43,361 bases of DNA, taken from positions 1-43,361 of the forward strand of contig DATFHF010000078.1 of the NCBI GenBank assembly GCA_035248685.1. The letters run 5' to 3'. Of this stretch, positions 15,982 to 26,043 are shown piece after piece. A model generated the notes under the pieces. That model saw nothing but the letters and a program-made list of their open reading frames with translations. It had not been told where the DNA came from and did not search any database. The DNA comes from Jatrophihabitans_A sp035248685. GTDB taxonomy: Bacteria > Actinomycetota > Actinomycetes > Mycobacteriales > Jatrophihabitantaceae. Position 1 is the stretch's first letter; each line of letters begins with the position of its first letter. The translations under genes and the position numbers were made by a program.

Positions 15982-16977
15982 GTGGCAGGGCGTCCCTGGG
16001 GATTTTGGACAGAGAGCAAGCTCGACATGCTCTCTGCGTATCTGAAGGCTTTCACCACTGCGAGCAAGCAGGCCAGAAGTACGGTGTACCTCGACCTATT
16101 CGCCGGTCAGGACACGAATGTCAACAAGCACACCGGCTTGCCGATCGACGGCAGTTTGCGCAGGGCGCTACAAACTGAACCGCCATTCACGGTGCTGCGA
16201 GGCTTCGAGCTTCGCCCGGATCGAGCTGCCAGTCTCGAGCGTGCCTATCAGACGTCATTTCCTTCCAGGGACGTCAAGATCTATCCCGGTGATGTGCATC
16301 AGTCCCTCAGCCCGGCGCTCGCCGATCTATACGAGTACAAGTGGGCCCCCACATTCGCTTTCGTCGACCCCGATGGCGTCGAAGCCCGCTGGGAGCTCTT
16401 GACGGCACTGGCCGGGCACAGAGGACAAGGTCGCACCAAGGTCGAACTCTTCCTGCTGCTGGTGTCACCACAGATCGTCAGAGTCGTGAATGACAGTCTG
16501 GACGAGCACAACCTGCGACGTGCAGAACAGCAGGTGACCAACCTCTTCGGTAGCGACGATTGGCGTCCAATCCTGCGTGACCGCCACTGCGGAGTGCTCG
16601 ATGCCGCGCGCACCCGAGACGAGCTGACCAACCTGATGCGGTGGCGACTCGAAACGGCTCTGGGTTACAAATTCACCCACACACTGCGGCTTACCAACCT
16701 GAGGGGAACACCGCTCTACGACATGATCTTCGCGACCGATCACCCGGTTGGGGACAAGATCATGTCTGATGTCTATCGAGGTGCTGCTAACCAGTTCCCC
16801 AAAATGCAGCAGGAAGCGCGGGCCCGCCAACGTGATCTCGATGAGGCCGAGCGCGGTAGCCAAGGCCTCTGGGCCTACTCTGAACTGGCTGTGGATGCTT
16901 CTCAAAGACAGGCCGGAAATTACCGGCGGATGCCCCCAACGCCGCCGTATGGCTCGATTACCGGAGAGGCGCGCTAG
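15982..16977 (+). CDS. tcmP: Three-Cys-motif partner protein TcmP
   Basis: 331 residues from GTG; an in-frame TTG at 15919 would add 21 residues and overlap the DUF5131 gene. Neither has a ribosome binding site. The family start WGFWTESKLDMLSAYLKAFT is clear. YLDLFAGQD resembles methyltransferase motif I, and FAFVDPDGVE has the place and form of an acidic DPxG motif after a strand. This suggests a Rossmann SAM-binding fold, which is inference. The partner is the upstream DUF5131 gene, with which TcmP is regularly paired. The sequence has weaker GC bias at third positions than the flanking genes, a sign of transfer. Cellular role unknown. Confidence 0.87.
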   Translation: MAGRPWGFWTESKLDMLSAYLKAFTTASKQARSTVYLDLFAGQDTNVNKHTGLPIDGSLRRALQTEPPFTVLRGFELRPDRAASLERAYQTSFPSRDVKIYPGDVHQSLSPALADLYEYKWAPTFAFVDPDGVEARWELLTALAGHRGQGRTKVELFLLLVSPQIVRVVNDSLDEHNLRRAEQQVTNLFGSDDWRPILRDRHCGVLDAARTRDELTNLMRWRLETALGYKFTHTLRLTNLRGTPLYDMIFATDHPVGDKIMSDVYRGAANQFPKMQQEARARQRDLDEAERGSQGLWAYSELAVDASQRQAGNYRRMPPTPPYGSITGEAR

Positions 16978-17050
16978 CACGGCCGGCAGATGAGTCCAGC
17001 GGCGAGTCTTGCGTAAGCGGCTGTTAGATCACTAGGTTCGCGGTCGGTTT

Positions 17051-17070
17051 CCTGGGTCCGCTGACCCGGG
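17051..17070. terminator. Hairpin between tcmP and the DUF1906 gene
   Basis: CCTGGGT and ACCCGGG (one mismatch) flank a 6-nt loop. It could end the DUF5131-tcmP transcript or be an operator. No T-run follows. Confidence 0.25.
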
Positions 17071-17095
17071 TAAGTGACGCCGGTACGGGGGCCAC

Positions 17096-18154
17096 ATGGC
17101 GCTTTCGGTTGGATCCTTCGGTCTGGATTCTTCGGGTGCCTCGCTCAACGAGCAGGACGCCTACAAGCTGGGCAGCCGGTTCCGCATCCGGTATTCCTCC
17201 GGGGCGGGTAACAGCCAGTCGGCCACCGCCTGGAAGCTGTGCAAGCCGGGCGAGATCGCGGCGATCATCGCCTCGGGCCAGGACTTCATCGCCAACTCCG
17301 AGTGGTACGAATCGCGAGTAACCGAGGGTGCGGCAGCCGGCGCCGCAGACGGTGCGGCCGATCTGAAGTTCTGGGAGTCCCGCGGCTATGCCAAGGGCGC
17401 CACCATCTACCCGAGCTGGGACGCCGCACCGGATCCCGCCAAGTACCAAGCAGTTGTCGATTACATCGGCAGCTACAACCAGGCCCTGCAAGGCCAGTAT
17501 CGGGCCGACGGCATGTACGCCGGCGCCGCGGCGCTGGCCTACATGTACAGCAAGGCCGGCATCAAGCACGGCTGGATTCCGGAGGCAACCAGCTGGTCGA
17601 ACCTGCCGAACTGGTACTACCAGCCGACCAACGCCCAACTACCCGAGACCACTGCCGCGGTAGCCAAGCTCGCGCCGGGGCTCACCTCGATCATTTGGCA
17701 GGACGGCAACAAGTGGTACAACAACGGCGCCGACGAGAACATCATCGTGCTCGGCGCCGGCAACCTGGGATCGCACCTACAGGCCAGCGGCGCTGCACCG
17801 GCACCCGGCCCGGCCTCGAAACCGCAGGATTCGACGACCGCGGCCCTCCACCGAAACCGGCCCTGGCCGTCCTACATGGCGGCCGGCCACTACTTCGGCG
17901 ACATCAAGGGTCCGGCCCAATCGCACGGCGGCGCCAACACCAACGAGGTCCCGGACGTGCAGGCCGTCCAACAGAAGCTGATCGTGCTGGGCTTCGTCCC
18001 CGGCCACAGCAACCACGATGACGGCTGGGCGGACGGCAAGTTCGAGCAGCCCACCGCCGATGCGGTGACCCGATTCCAACAGAAGCACATGCCGGGCACC
18101 CAGTATTACGGGCAGGTCTGGTCCGACGACTGGGCGATGCTGTTCAGCCTCTGA
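17096..18154 (+). CDS. DUF1906 glycoside-hydrolase-like protein with C-terminal peptidoglycan-binding-like domain
   Basis: 352 residues. The N-terminal domain (1-225) has the Rv2525c-like DUF1906 pattern: SFGLDSSGASLN at the first strand, FRIRYSS, IYPSWDAAPDP with the acidic residue in the cleft, then LTSIIWQDGNKWY. A short Pro/Ala linker leads to a C-terminal domain of about 110 residues (DVQAVQQKLIVLGFVPG, TADAVTRFQQKHM) typical of peptidoglycan binding. It is predicted to act on cell-wall glycan. No signal peptide or Tat motif is seen, unlike Rv2525c, so it is either released by lysis or another route, as phage endolysins are. It stands alone between tcmP and lysX. Confidence 0.85.
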   Translation: MALSVGSFGLDSSGASLNEQDAYKLGSRFRIRYSSGAGNSQSATAWKLCKPGEIAAIIASGQDFIANSEWYESRVTEGAAAGAADGAADLKFWESRGYAKGATIYPSWDAAPDPAKYQAVVDYIGSYNQALQGQYRADGMYAGAAALAYMYSKAGIKHGWIPEATSWSNLPNWYYQPTNAQLPETTAAVAKLAPGLTSIIWQDGNKWYNNGADENIIVLGAGNLGSHLQASGAAPAPGPASKPQDSTTAALHRNRPWPSYMAAGHYFGDIKGPAQSHGGANTNEVPDVQAVQQKLIVLGFVPGHSNHDDGWADGKFEQPTADAVTRFQQKHMPGTQYYGQVWSDDWAMLFSL

Positions 18155-18276
18155 TCACCCGCGGGCAGGCCAACTGGGGCCCGACTCAAGCGCGCCGACC
18201 TGCCATTCCGCTGTGTCGGCGCAGCCGCTCATCAGCTGGAGCCGTAACGTTCTCCGCAGGCACCGAATGGATCGGC

Positions 18277-18282
18277 GGAGGA
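18277..18282 (+). promoter_or_regulatory. Ribosome binding site GGAGGA fixing the lysX start
   Basis: GGAGGA is 5 nt before GTG 18288. It favours this codon over in-frame upstream starts at 18213 and 18267. Confidence 0.65.
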
Positions 18283-18287
18283 CAGCG

Positions 18288-21200
18288 GTGAGCAGAGCGA
18301 CGATCGGCCGCTCCGATCGCGGCACGGTGGCACCGGTCGAGCCGCTGTCGGCGACCGACTGGCGCGACGAGTTCGCCGCCCTGTGCGGCCGGGTAATCGT
18401 GCTGGGCGGTTTCTGGTCGCTGGTCAGCCTCGCCCTGCGGTCCTTCCGCTGGGCCCGCCGGATCGACGACCTGTTCGGGCTGGTCAACCTGCCGGTCGGT
18501 CCCAGCGTGTTCTCGGTGGTGCTGCTGTTCGTGATCGGCGGCGCGGTCCGCCGGCGGATCCGGTTCGCCTGGTGGCTGCTGCTGGCCTTCCAGACGCTGG
18601 CCGCGGTGTATCTGCTCGTCGTTCTGATGGCGGTGCTGATCAACCGCAACGACGCCCGGGATATCACATTGCTCGACGGCATCGAGCTAATCGTGAACGC
18701 CGCGCTGACGGTGACCCTGGTGGTGCTGCTCTGGCGCAGCCGCGACGCTTTCCGATCCCGGTTGGAGCCGGGCGCCCGCTGGCTGGCGCTCGCCGTAATC
18801 GCGACCGGCATCGCTATCTCGATCACGGTCTCCATCGTGCTGACGCTGGCCTTCCCGGACCGGCTGGTGGGGCTGGCGCACAAGCTCAGCTGGGCGGTTC
18901 GGGTCTCCCTCGGCGTCGAGCCGGGCAACACCGAGGTCGGCTGGAACGGCCAGCACGGCCACCACTGGATCGCCGCACTGGCCGGCCTGCTGTCCGCGGT
19001 GGCGCTGGTCACGGCCGCGCTGATCTTCCTGCGCTCGGCCCGGGCCAAGGCCTACCTCACCTCGCAAGACGAACTGGACCTGCGCCGGCTGCTGGCCCAG
19101 CACGGCGAACACGACTCGCTGGGCTACTTCGCCACCCGGCACGACAAGTCGGTGATCTTCACGCCGGACCGCAGTGCCGCAGTCACCTATCGGGTGCTGG
19201 CCAACGTCAGCCTGGCCAGCGCGGACCCGATCGGGCCGGCCGCGGCGTGGCCGACCGCGATCGCCGACTGGCTGGCCGAGGCCCGGTCCTTCGGTTGGTT
19301 CCCGGCCGTGCTGTCGGCCAGCGAACAGGGTGCAACCGCCTACGTCGAGGCCGGCCTGAAGGCGTTGCCGATCGGCGACGAGGCGATCATCGATGTCGAC
19401 ACGTTCACCATCGAAGGCCCCACCATGCAGCCGGTTCGGCGGGCGGTGCGGCGAGTGCAGCGCGCCGGCTATTCGATCACCGTGCACCGGCACGGCGACC
19501 TCGCCGCAGAGCAGTTCGCCGAGCTCACGCAGCGGGCCGAGGAGTGGCGCGGGGACGAGACCGAGCGCGGCTTCTCGATGGCATTGGGCAGGCTGGGCGA
19601 TCCGGCCGATCGAAACTGCGTGGCGGTGCTGGCCCGCGATGCCGGCGGCGAACTGCGGGGCATGTTGTCGATGGTGCCGTGGGGCCGGCGCGGCTTGTCG
19701 CTGGATTTGATGCGGCGCAGCCCGGACGCCGAGAACGGGCTGGTCGAGGCGATGGTCGCCGAGCTGGTGACGCAGGCTCGGGACGAGCTGGGTATCCGGG
19801 CGATCTCGCTGAACTTCGCCATGTTCCGCGGGGTGTTCAGCGCCGCCGAACGGGTCGGCGCGGGTCCGGTCGTCCGGCTGACCAGCCGAATCCTGACGTT
19901 TGCCTCCCGGTTCTGGCAGATCGAGAGCCTGTACCGCTCCAACGCCCGATACCTGCCGCGTTGGACGCCCCGTTACCTCTGCTACGACTCCTCGCTGACG
20001 TTGACCCGGGTGGCGTTGGCAGCCGGCGCGGCCGAGGGCTTCCTGCCCGACCTGGGCGGTCCACGGGTGCGCACGGGCGACGATCCGGTGCTTTTCGAAG
20101 GTCATCTGCTGCCGTTCGTCGACGCGGTGGCCGCGGTCGAGGCGGCCGCCCGGCGTCCGGTCCGGCCGGTCCACCGGCTTTCCCAACAGCAGCGGGTGCG
20201 GCTGGACAAGCTCGCCCGGCTGGCCGCCGCCGGTCGGTCCGGTTACCCGGTCTGCGTCCCCCGCGATCGAGATATCGCCGATGTGCGAAGGCAGTTCTGC
20301 GGCTTACCGGCCGGTACCCGAACCGGCGTCGCAGTCTCGGTGGTCGGCCGGGTGCGAGCGCTGCGAGACTTCGGCGGCCTGAGCTTCGCCGTTCTTCAGG
20401 ACGGCGAAGCGCGGATCCAGGCGATGCTGAGCACCGACTGCCTGGGCGCGGAGGAGCACCGGCTGTTGCGTTCGACGCTGGATCTCGGTGACTACCTGAG
20501 CGTCACCGGCGAGGTGATGACCACCCGCACCGGCGAGCTGTCGGTCCGGGCGGGCAGCTGGCAACTGGCCGCCAAGTGCCTGCGGCCGCTGCCCGACAGC
20601 CACGCCGGCTTCGCCGACCCGGATACCAGGCTTCGGCAGCGGCACCTGGATCTCATCGTCAATTCCGAAGCGATGGATGTGCTGGTCAGGCGCAGCCTCG
20701 CGGTCCGGGAAATCCGGCAGGCCCTCGACCGCCGCGGCTTTATCGAGGTCGAGACGCCGATGCTGCAGGCGGTGCACGGTGGCGCCAACGCCCGACCGTT
20801 CGTCACCCACATCAACGCCTACGACGCCACCCTCTACCTGCGGATCGCACCGGAGCTCTACCTGAAACGGCTCTGCGTCGGTGGCATGCGCCGGGTGTTC
20901 GAGCTCAACCGCAACTTTCGCAACGAAGGCGCCGACGCCAGCCACAATCCCGAGTTCACCTCGGTGGAGGCGTACCAGGCCTACGCCGACTACCTCGACA
21001 TGCGCGAGCTGACCCGCGAGTTGATCCTGGAGGTCGCCACCGCGGTACACGGCGCCCCGGTCGCCTACCGGCCCGGACCGGACGGCGCGCTCTGCCAGGT
21101 GGATCTGTCCGGGCCATGGCGTTCGATCACCGTCCACCACGCGGTGTCCCAGGCCTGCCGGACACCGGTCAGTCCGGACACCGGACTAGCCGAACTGACC

Positions 21201-21662
21201 GCGCTGTGCCGGGCACATTCGATCCCGCTGCCGGTCGACCCGACGCCGGGCCGGCTGGTCACCGAGCTGTACGAAGCACTGGTCGAAAAGCAGACCGTGC
21301 AACCGACCTTTTACCTTGATTTCCCGGTGGAATCGGCACCGCTGACCCGCCAGCATCGCAGTGACCCGAGGCTGGCCGAACGCTGGGATCTGGTCGCGTT
21401 CGGAACGGAAATCGGCACCGCCTACTCGGAACTGGTCGATCCGGTCGATCAACGCAACCGGTTGACCGAGCAGTCGCTGCGCGCCGCGGACGGCGATCCG
21501 GAAGCGATGCAGCTGGACGAGGCGTTCCTGACCGCGCTGGAATACGCCATGCCGCCGACCGGAGGGTTGGGCATCGGGGTGGATCGGCTGGTGATGATGC
21601 TGCTCGGCGCGTCCATCCGGCAAACTTTGGCGTTCCCGTTCGTGCGGCCCGGTGGCCGCTGA
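18288..21662 (+). CDS. lysX: Bifunctional lysylphosphatidylglycerol synthase / lysyl-tRNA synthetase
   Basis: 1124 residues. It charges tRNA-Lys and moves lysine to phosphatidylglycerol, which makes the membrane less negative and protects against cationic peptides. Order: five to six membrane helices (about 30-265, e.g. FSVVLLFVIGGAV), the DUF2156 lysyl-transfer domain (about 280-560, with RRAVRRVQRAGY and RGMLSMVPWGRRGLSLDLMR), an OB-fold tRNA-binding domain (about 680-770) and a class II LysRS core. In the core, motif 2 is FRNEGADASHNPEFT and motif 3 GLGIGVDRLVMMLLG. The layout equals M. tuberculosis LysX (1172 residues). A separate housekeeping LysRS is expected elsewhere. It lies alone, followed by the MacAB-like operon. 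Confidence 0.96.
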   Translation: MSRATIGRSDRGTVAPVEPLSATDWRDEFAALCGRVIVLGGFWSLVSLALRSFRWARRIDDLFGLVNLPVGPSVFSVVLLFVIGGAVRRRIRFAWWLLLAFQTLAAVYLLVVLMAVLINRNDARDITLLDGIELIVNAALTVTLVVLLWRSRDAFRSRLEPGARWLALAVIATGIAISITVSIVLTLAFPDRLVGLAHKLSWAVRVSLGVEPGNTEVGWNGQHGHHWIAALAGLLSAVALVTAALIFLRSARAKAYLTSQDELDLRRLLAQHGEHDSLGYFATRHDKSVIFTPDRSAAVTYRVLANVSLASADPIGPAAAWPTAIADWLAEARSFGWFPAVLSASEQGATAYVEAGLKALPIGDEAIIDVDTFTIEGPTMQPVRRAVRRVQRAGYSITVHRHGDLAAEQFAELTQRAEEWRGDETERGFSMALGRLGDPADRNCVAVLARDAGGELRGMLSMVPWGRRGLSLDLMRRSPDAENGLVEAMVAELVTQARDELGIRAISLNFAMFRGVFSAAERVGAGPVVRLTSRILTFASRFWQIESLYRSNARYLPRWTPRYLCYDSSLTLTRVALAAGAAEGFLPDLGGPRVRTGDDPVLFEGHLLPFVDAVAAVEAAARRPVRPVHRLSQQQRVRLDKLARLAAAGRSGYPVCVPRDRDIADVRRQFCGLPAGTRTGVAVSVVGRVRALRDFGGLSFAVLQDGEARIQAMLSTDCLGAEEHRLLRSTLDLGDYLSVTGEVMTTRTGELSVRAGSWQLAAKCLRPLPDSHAGFADPDTRLRQRHLDLIVNSEAMDVLVRRSLAVREIRQALDRRGFIEVETPMLQAVHGGANARPFVTHINAYDATLYLRIAPELYLKRLCVGGMRRVFELNRNFRNEGADASHNPEFTSVEAYQAYADYLDMRELTRELILEVATAVHGAPVAYRPGPDGALCQVDLSGPWRSITVHHAVSQACRTPVSPDTGLAELTALCRAHSIPLPVDPTPGRLVTELYEALVEKQTVQPTFYLDFPVESAPLTRQHRSDPRLAERWDLVAFGTEIGTAYSELVDPVDQRNRLTEQSLRAADGDPEAMQLDEAFLTALEYAMPPTGGLGIGVDRLVMMLLGASIRQTLAFPFVRPGGR

Positions 21663-21663
21663 C

Positions 21664-21704
21664 GGCCGGTCGGCCACAGCATTGCCAGGTTGCGCTACCG
21701 CAAC
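21664..21704. terminator. Two small hairpins after lysX
   Basis: GGCCG/CGGCC around GT (21664-21675) starts 2 bp after the stop. GTTGCG/CGCAAC around CTAC (21689-21704) follows. Without T-runs they are weak terminator candidates; the second could be an operator for the export operon. Confidence 0.3.
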
Positions 21705-21796
21705 TCATAGCCTGCTAACGCCTGTTCCTCAGTTGTAGGCCGCATCGTCTGGTTCGGTCCGGGTCAACCGGGCGATCACAGCCGAAAAGAGCCCGC

Positions 21797-23099
21797 ATGA
21801 GGTCCCTTACCCGGTCGATCCGAACCCGGCCGAAGCTGAGCGCACTGGTCGTGGTTGTCGTCCTGGCGATCGCCGCCAGCCTGTTCTGGTGGAACGAGCG
21901 TGGCTCGTCGGCGGCGGTGCCCAGCACGTCCTACCGGTTGGTGGCCGCGAGCGTCGGCGCGGTCCGGCAATCGCTGAGTTCCACCGGCACCATCGAGCCG
22001 GCGGTGCAGGATTCGTTGAACTTCGGGGTATCCGGACAGGTCACCGGCGTCCGGGTCAAGGTGGGCCAGCAGGTGGCCGCCGGTGCGGTGCTCGCGACCG
22101 TTGATTCCGCGACGGTCGCGGCCAATCTCGCCCAGGCGCAGGCCAGCTTAGCCACCAGCCAGGCCCGGCTGGCCGCGGATTCCGGCGGGACGGCCACCCA
22201 ACTGGCGGCCGACACCGCCGCGGTCACCGCCGCCCAGGGCCAGGTTGCCGCTGCCCAGACCGCGTTGGCCGAAGCCAACCTGACCTCACCCATCACCGGT
22301 GTGGTGGCGGCGGTGAACTTGACGGCGGGACAGCAGGTCAGCGGCTCGGCCGGTTCCGGTTCCGGTGGTTCCGGCTCGGGCGGCTCAGCCTCCGGCGGAG
22401 GCGGCGGAGGCGCCGGCGGTTCAGCTAGCAACTCGGGTAGTTCGAGCAGCAGCTCATCGGCCAGCTCGACCGCTCAGGTGCTGGTGATCAGCACCGGATC
22501 CTGGATCGTGAACGCCACCGTAGACGACACCCAGGTCGGCCTGCTGGCGGTCGGTGACCAGGCCCAGACCACGGTCGGCACCGCCGGTGGCACGGTGTTC
22601 GGCACCATCAGCTCGATCGGCCTGATCGCCACCAGCACCGGCGGGGTGGCCAGCTACCCGGTGGTGGTGAAGGTGACCGGCAGCCCGGCCGGCCTGCATG
22701 CCGGGGCTACCGGCACGGTCACCATGATCTACCGGCAGTTGTCCAACGTGCTGACCGTCCCGACCGCCGCAATACGCCAGGTCAACGGCAAGTCGGTGGT
22801 GTACGAGGTGGACGGCGGCAAGCAGGTCGCGCACTCGGTCACCGTCGGACTTTCGGCCGGTGGCACCAGCCAAATCACCGCCGGCTTGGCCGAAGGCGAC
22901 CAGGTGGTCGTGCAATTGCCCCGGACAGCCACCCGTACCGGCAACACCGGAACCACCGGCCGGACCGGCCGAACCGGTTTCGGCGGCGGCGGTTTCGGTG
23001 GCGGCGCCGGCTTCGGTGGCGGCCTCGGCGGCGGCGGTTTCGGCGGTGGCGGTGGCGGCGGCTTCGGTGGCGGCGCCGGTCGAACGGGCGGTGGCGGCG

Positions 23100-23107
<8 letters not shown>
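21797..23107 (+). CDS. MacA-like efflux adaptor with Gly-rich FGGG tail
   Basis: 436 residues. An N-terminal membrane anchor (LSALVVVVVLAIAASLFWW) is followed by a membrane-fusion core: a biotinyl-lipoyl half (SGQVTGVRVKVGQQVAAGAVLA), a short Ala/Gln-rich helical hairpin, the second half (TSPITGVVAAVNLTAGQQV), a Gly/Ser linker of about 45 residues, a beta-barrel, and a tail of about 45 residues made of FGGG-type repeats ending in GGGGGG. It should link the downstream MacB-like pump to the outside of the membrane. Its stop lies 8 bp inside the ATPase gene. It is the first gene of a five-gene operon. The ATG has AAGAG upstream. Confidence 0.9.
22978..23104 (+). repeat. GGC-rich imperfect tandem repeats encoding the FGGG tail
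   Basis: The unit TTCGGTGGCGGCGCCGG occurs twice (near 22995 and 23065) among shorter TTCGGCGG-like units. Slippage would change tail length and, since the ATPase start lies in the last bases, could affect coupling. Confidence 0.7.
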
Positions 23108-23854
<747 letters not shown>

Positions 23855-23858
<4 letters not shown>

Positions 23859-25084
23859 ACTGGCTCGATTCACTCGGTACCGGCTGGGATGCGATCCGCT
23901 CACACCGGTTGCGTTCCGGCTTGACCACGCTGGGCATTCTCATCGGGATCGCCGCGGTCGTGCTCACCGTCGGGCTCGGTGAGGGCGCCCAGCACCGGGT
24001 CAGCTCGCAAATCAGCGCGCTGGGCAGCAACCTGCTGCTGGTCTCCCCCGGCAGCAGCACCGACAGTGGCGGCTTCCGAGCCGGCCTCGGTTCGTCGTCC
24101 ACCCTGACGGTGCAGGACGCGGCGGCGCTGGCCTCCCCGATCAACGCACCGGATATCGCCGCGGTCGCGCCGAGCAGCCAGCGTTCGGAATCGCTCACCT
24201 CCGACTCGACGAACTGGACCACCACCGTGGTCGGCACCACCGCCGACTGGCTGTCGGTGCGCGCCCGCAGCCTGAGCGCGGGCCGGTTCATTACCGACGC
24301 CGACAACGCCACCGCGGCCGCGGTCACCGTGCTGGGGCCGACCACGGCCAGCGAGCTGTTCGGCTTCGCCAACCCGGTCGGGCAGAGCGTCACCATCTCG
24401 GGCACCCCGTACGACGTGATCGGGGTGTTGAAGTCGGCCGGATCCTCCTCGACCAGCAACCTGGACGACCAGGCGATCGTGCCGCTGACCACCGCCACCA
24501 CCCGGATCTTCGGTGGCGCCACCCGCAATTCGGTGCAGGCCATCTACATCGAGGCACGGTCGGCCGGCGCACTGTCGGCGGCCTACCAGGAGGCCTCGGA
24601 CGACCTGCTCAACCGGCACCACATCTCGCCGGCGGCGGCCGACTTCACCATCACCGCCCAGCAGTCGCTGCTGGCGACCGCGACTTCGGTGAGCAAGACG
24701 CTGACCGTACTGCTAGCCGGCATCGCGGCGTTGTCGCTGCTGGTGGGCGGCATCGGCGTCATGAACATCATGCTGGTCTCGGTCACCGAGCGAACCCGCG
24801 AGATCGGCCTGCGCAAGGCGCTCGGCGCCCGGCCGTCGGTGATCCGGCGGCAGTTCCTGATCGAGGCATCGCTGCTCGGGGTCGCCGGCGGGATAACCGG
24901 AGCCTGCCTGGGCGTGGCCGGCGCGCTGATCATTCCCCATTTCATCACCGACCCGATCGCCATCTCGCCCACCGCCATCGCGGTCGCCATCGTGGTGGCG
25001 GTGGTCATCGGCATGGTGTTCGGCACCTACCCGGCCAGTCGGGCGGCCCGGCTCGCCCCGATCGACGCACTCCGCAGCGAGTAG
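23855..25084 (+). CDS. MacB-type ABC transporter permease
   Basis: 409 residues. The first helix (GLTTLGILIGIAAVVLTVGLG) is followed by an extracytoplasmic MacB periplasmic-core domain (about 50-270) and then three helices of the FtsX-like permease domain. The conserved block LLVGGIGVMNIMLVSVTERTREIGLRKALGA precedes the last two helices (abbreviated here by its ends LLVGGIGVMNIM and TREIGLRKALGA). Such pumps push substrates such as peptides, lipids or siderophores across the envelope by a mechanical stroke. The gene ends 34 bp before the lipoprotein gene. Confidence 0.95.
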
Positions 25085-25118
25085 CGGCAATGAACCTTTA
25101 TCGAACGAGGAGAACGAG

Positions 25119-26036
25119 ATGAACCGGTTGACCCGACCGCGTCTGCTGGCGCACCGCGGAGCGCAGCTCGGGTCGGCGGCCGCCCTGCTGCTGGCGGCCG
25201 GCCTGCTGGTGGCCTGCGGCGGGTCCAGCTCGGCGTCGTCCCCGACCGTCAGCCAGCAGTCCACCGGCGCGGCCGGGCCGAGCGATGGCCGCGGCGGCTT
25301 CGGCGGTGGTGCCCCGCCCGGCGCCTCCGGAGTTCTGGCCGAGGTAACCGGAAACAGCTTGGAGGTGCAGAACCAGACCACGGGGCAGGTCACCGTGACC
25401 TTCACCGCCAGCACCGCCTTCAGCCAGAGCAAGACTGTGCCGCTCAGCGCGTTGAAGGTCGGTGACTGCGTGACCGCCGTCGCGGTGCGCGCGCAGAACT
25501 CCGGCTCGCCGTCGGCCGCGCCGAGCAGCCCGGCCGGCCCGCTGACCAGCTTCACCGCGAACAGCGTGCAGATTTCCGCGCCGGTGAACGGCAGCTGCGA
25601 TCTGACCGGCTTCGGCGGTGGCCGGGTCCGTCCCAGCGGAACGCGAACCGCACAGCCCGGTAATAGCGGCTTCCCCCGTCCCAGCGGCAGCCGAGGCAAC
25701 TTCGGCGGCGGCTTCGGTGGCTTCGGGCTGGCAACCGGCACCGTCACCCAGCTGACCGGAACCACCATGCTGGTCCAGACGATTGCGCGCGGCCAGCAGG
25801 CGAGCATGTTGGACACCATCACGCTGACCGATGCCACCACGTTTACCGAGGACGCCAAGGTCAATTCGAGCGCGTTGAAGGTCGGCCAGTGCGTGACGGC
25901 CACCGGCTCCACCGACTCCACCGGCGCGGTGACCGCAACCAGGATCGCGCTGAGCACTGCCGGCCCGAACGGGTGCAGTTCCGGCTTCAGTTTCGGCGGT
26001 CGGCTCCGGCCGAGTGCCTCGACCAGCGGAGCCTGA
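25119..26036 (+). CDS. Lipoprotein with two DUF5666 domains
   Basis: 305 residues; GAGGAG lies 6-7 nt before the ATG. The signal peptide ends in a lipobox (LLVACGG, Cys33), so it is anchored in the membrane outside. Two DUF5666 beta domains follow (SGVLAEVTGNSLEVQ and ATGTVTQLTGTTMLVQ; each ends with SALKVGDCVTA- or SALKVGQCVTA-like text), with one Cys pair per unit. Between and after them are Gly/Phe/Arg-rich pieces (GRGGFGGG, GNFGGGFGGFG) like the adaptor tail. It probably works with the export system, but the role is unknown. Confidence 0.85.
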   Translation: MNRLTRPRLLAHRGAQLGSAAALLLAAGLLVACGGSSSASSPTVSQQSTGAAGPSDGRGGFGGGAPPGASGVLAEVTGNSLEVQNQTTGQVTVTFTASTAFSQSKTVPLSALKVGDCVTAVAVRAQNSGSPSAAPSSPAGPLTSFTANSVQISAPVNGSCDLTGFGGGRVRPSGTRTAQPGNSGFPRPSGSRGNFGGGFGGFGLATGTVTQLTGTTMLVQTIARGQQASMLDTITLTDATTFTEDAKVNSSALKVGQCVTATGSTDSTGAVTATRIALSTAGPNGCSSGFSFGGRLRPSASTSGA

Positions 26037-26043
26037 ACCGGCC

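Noticed and set aside
12418..18154. A complete prophage
   Set aside because: No integrase, terminase, portal or capsid gene, and no flanking att repeat could be found by eye.
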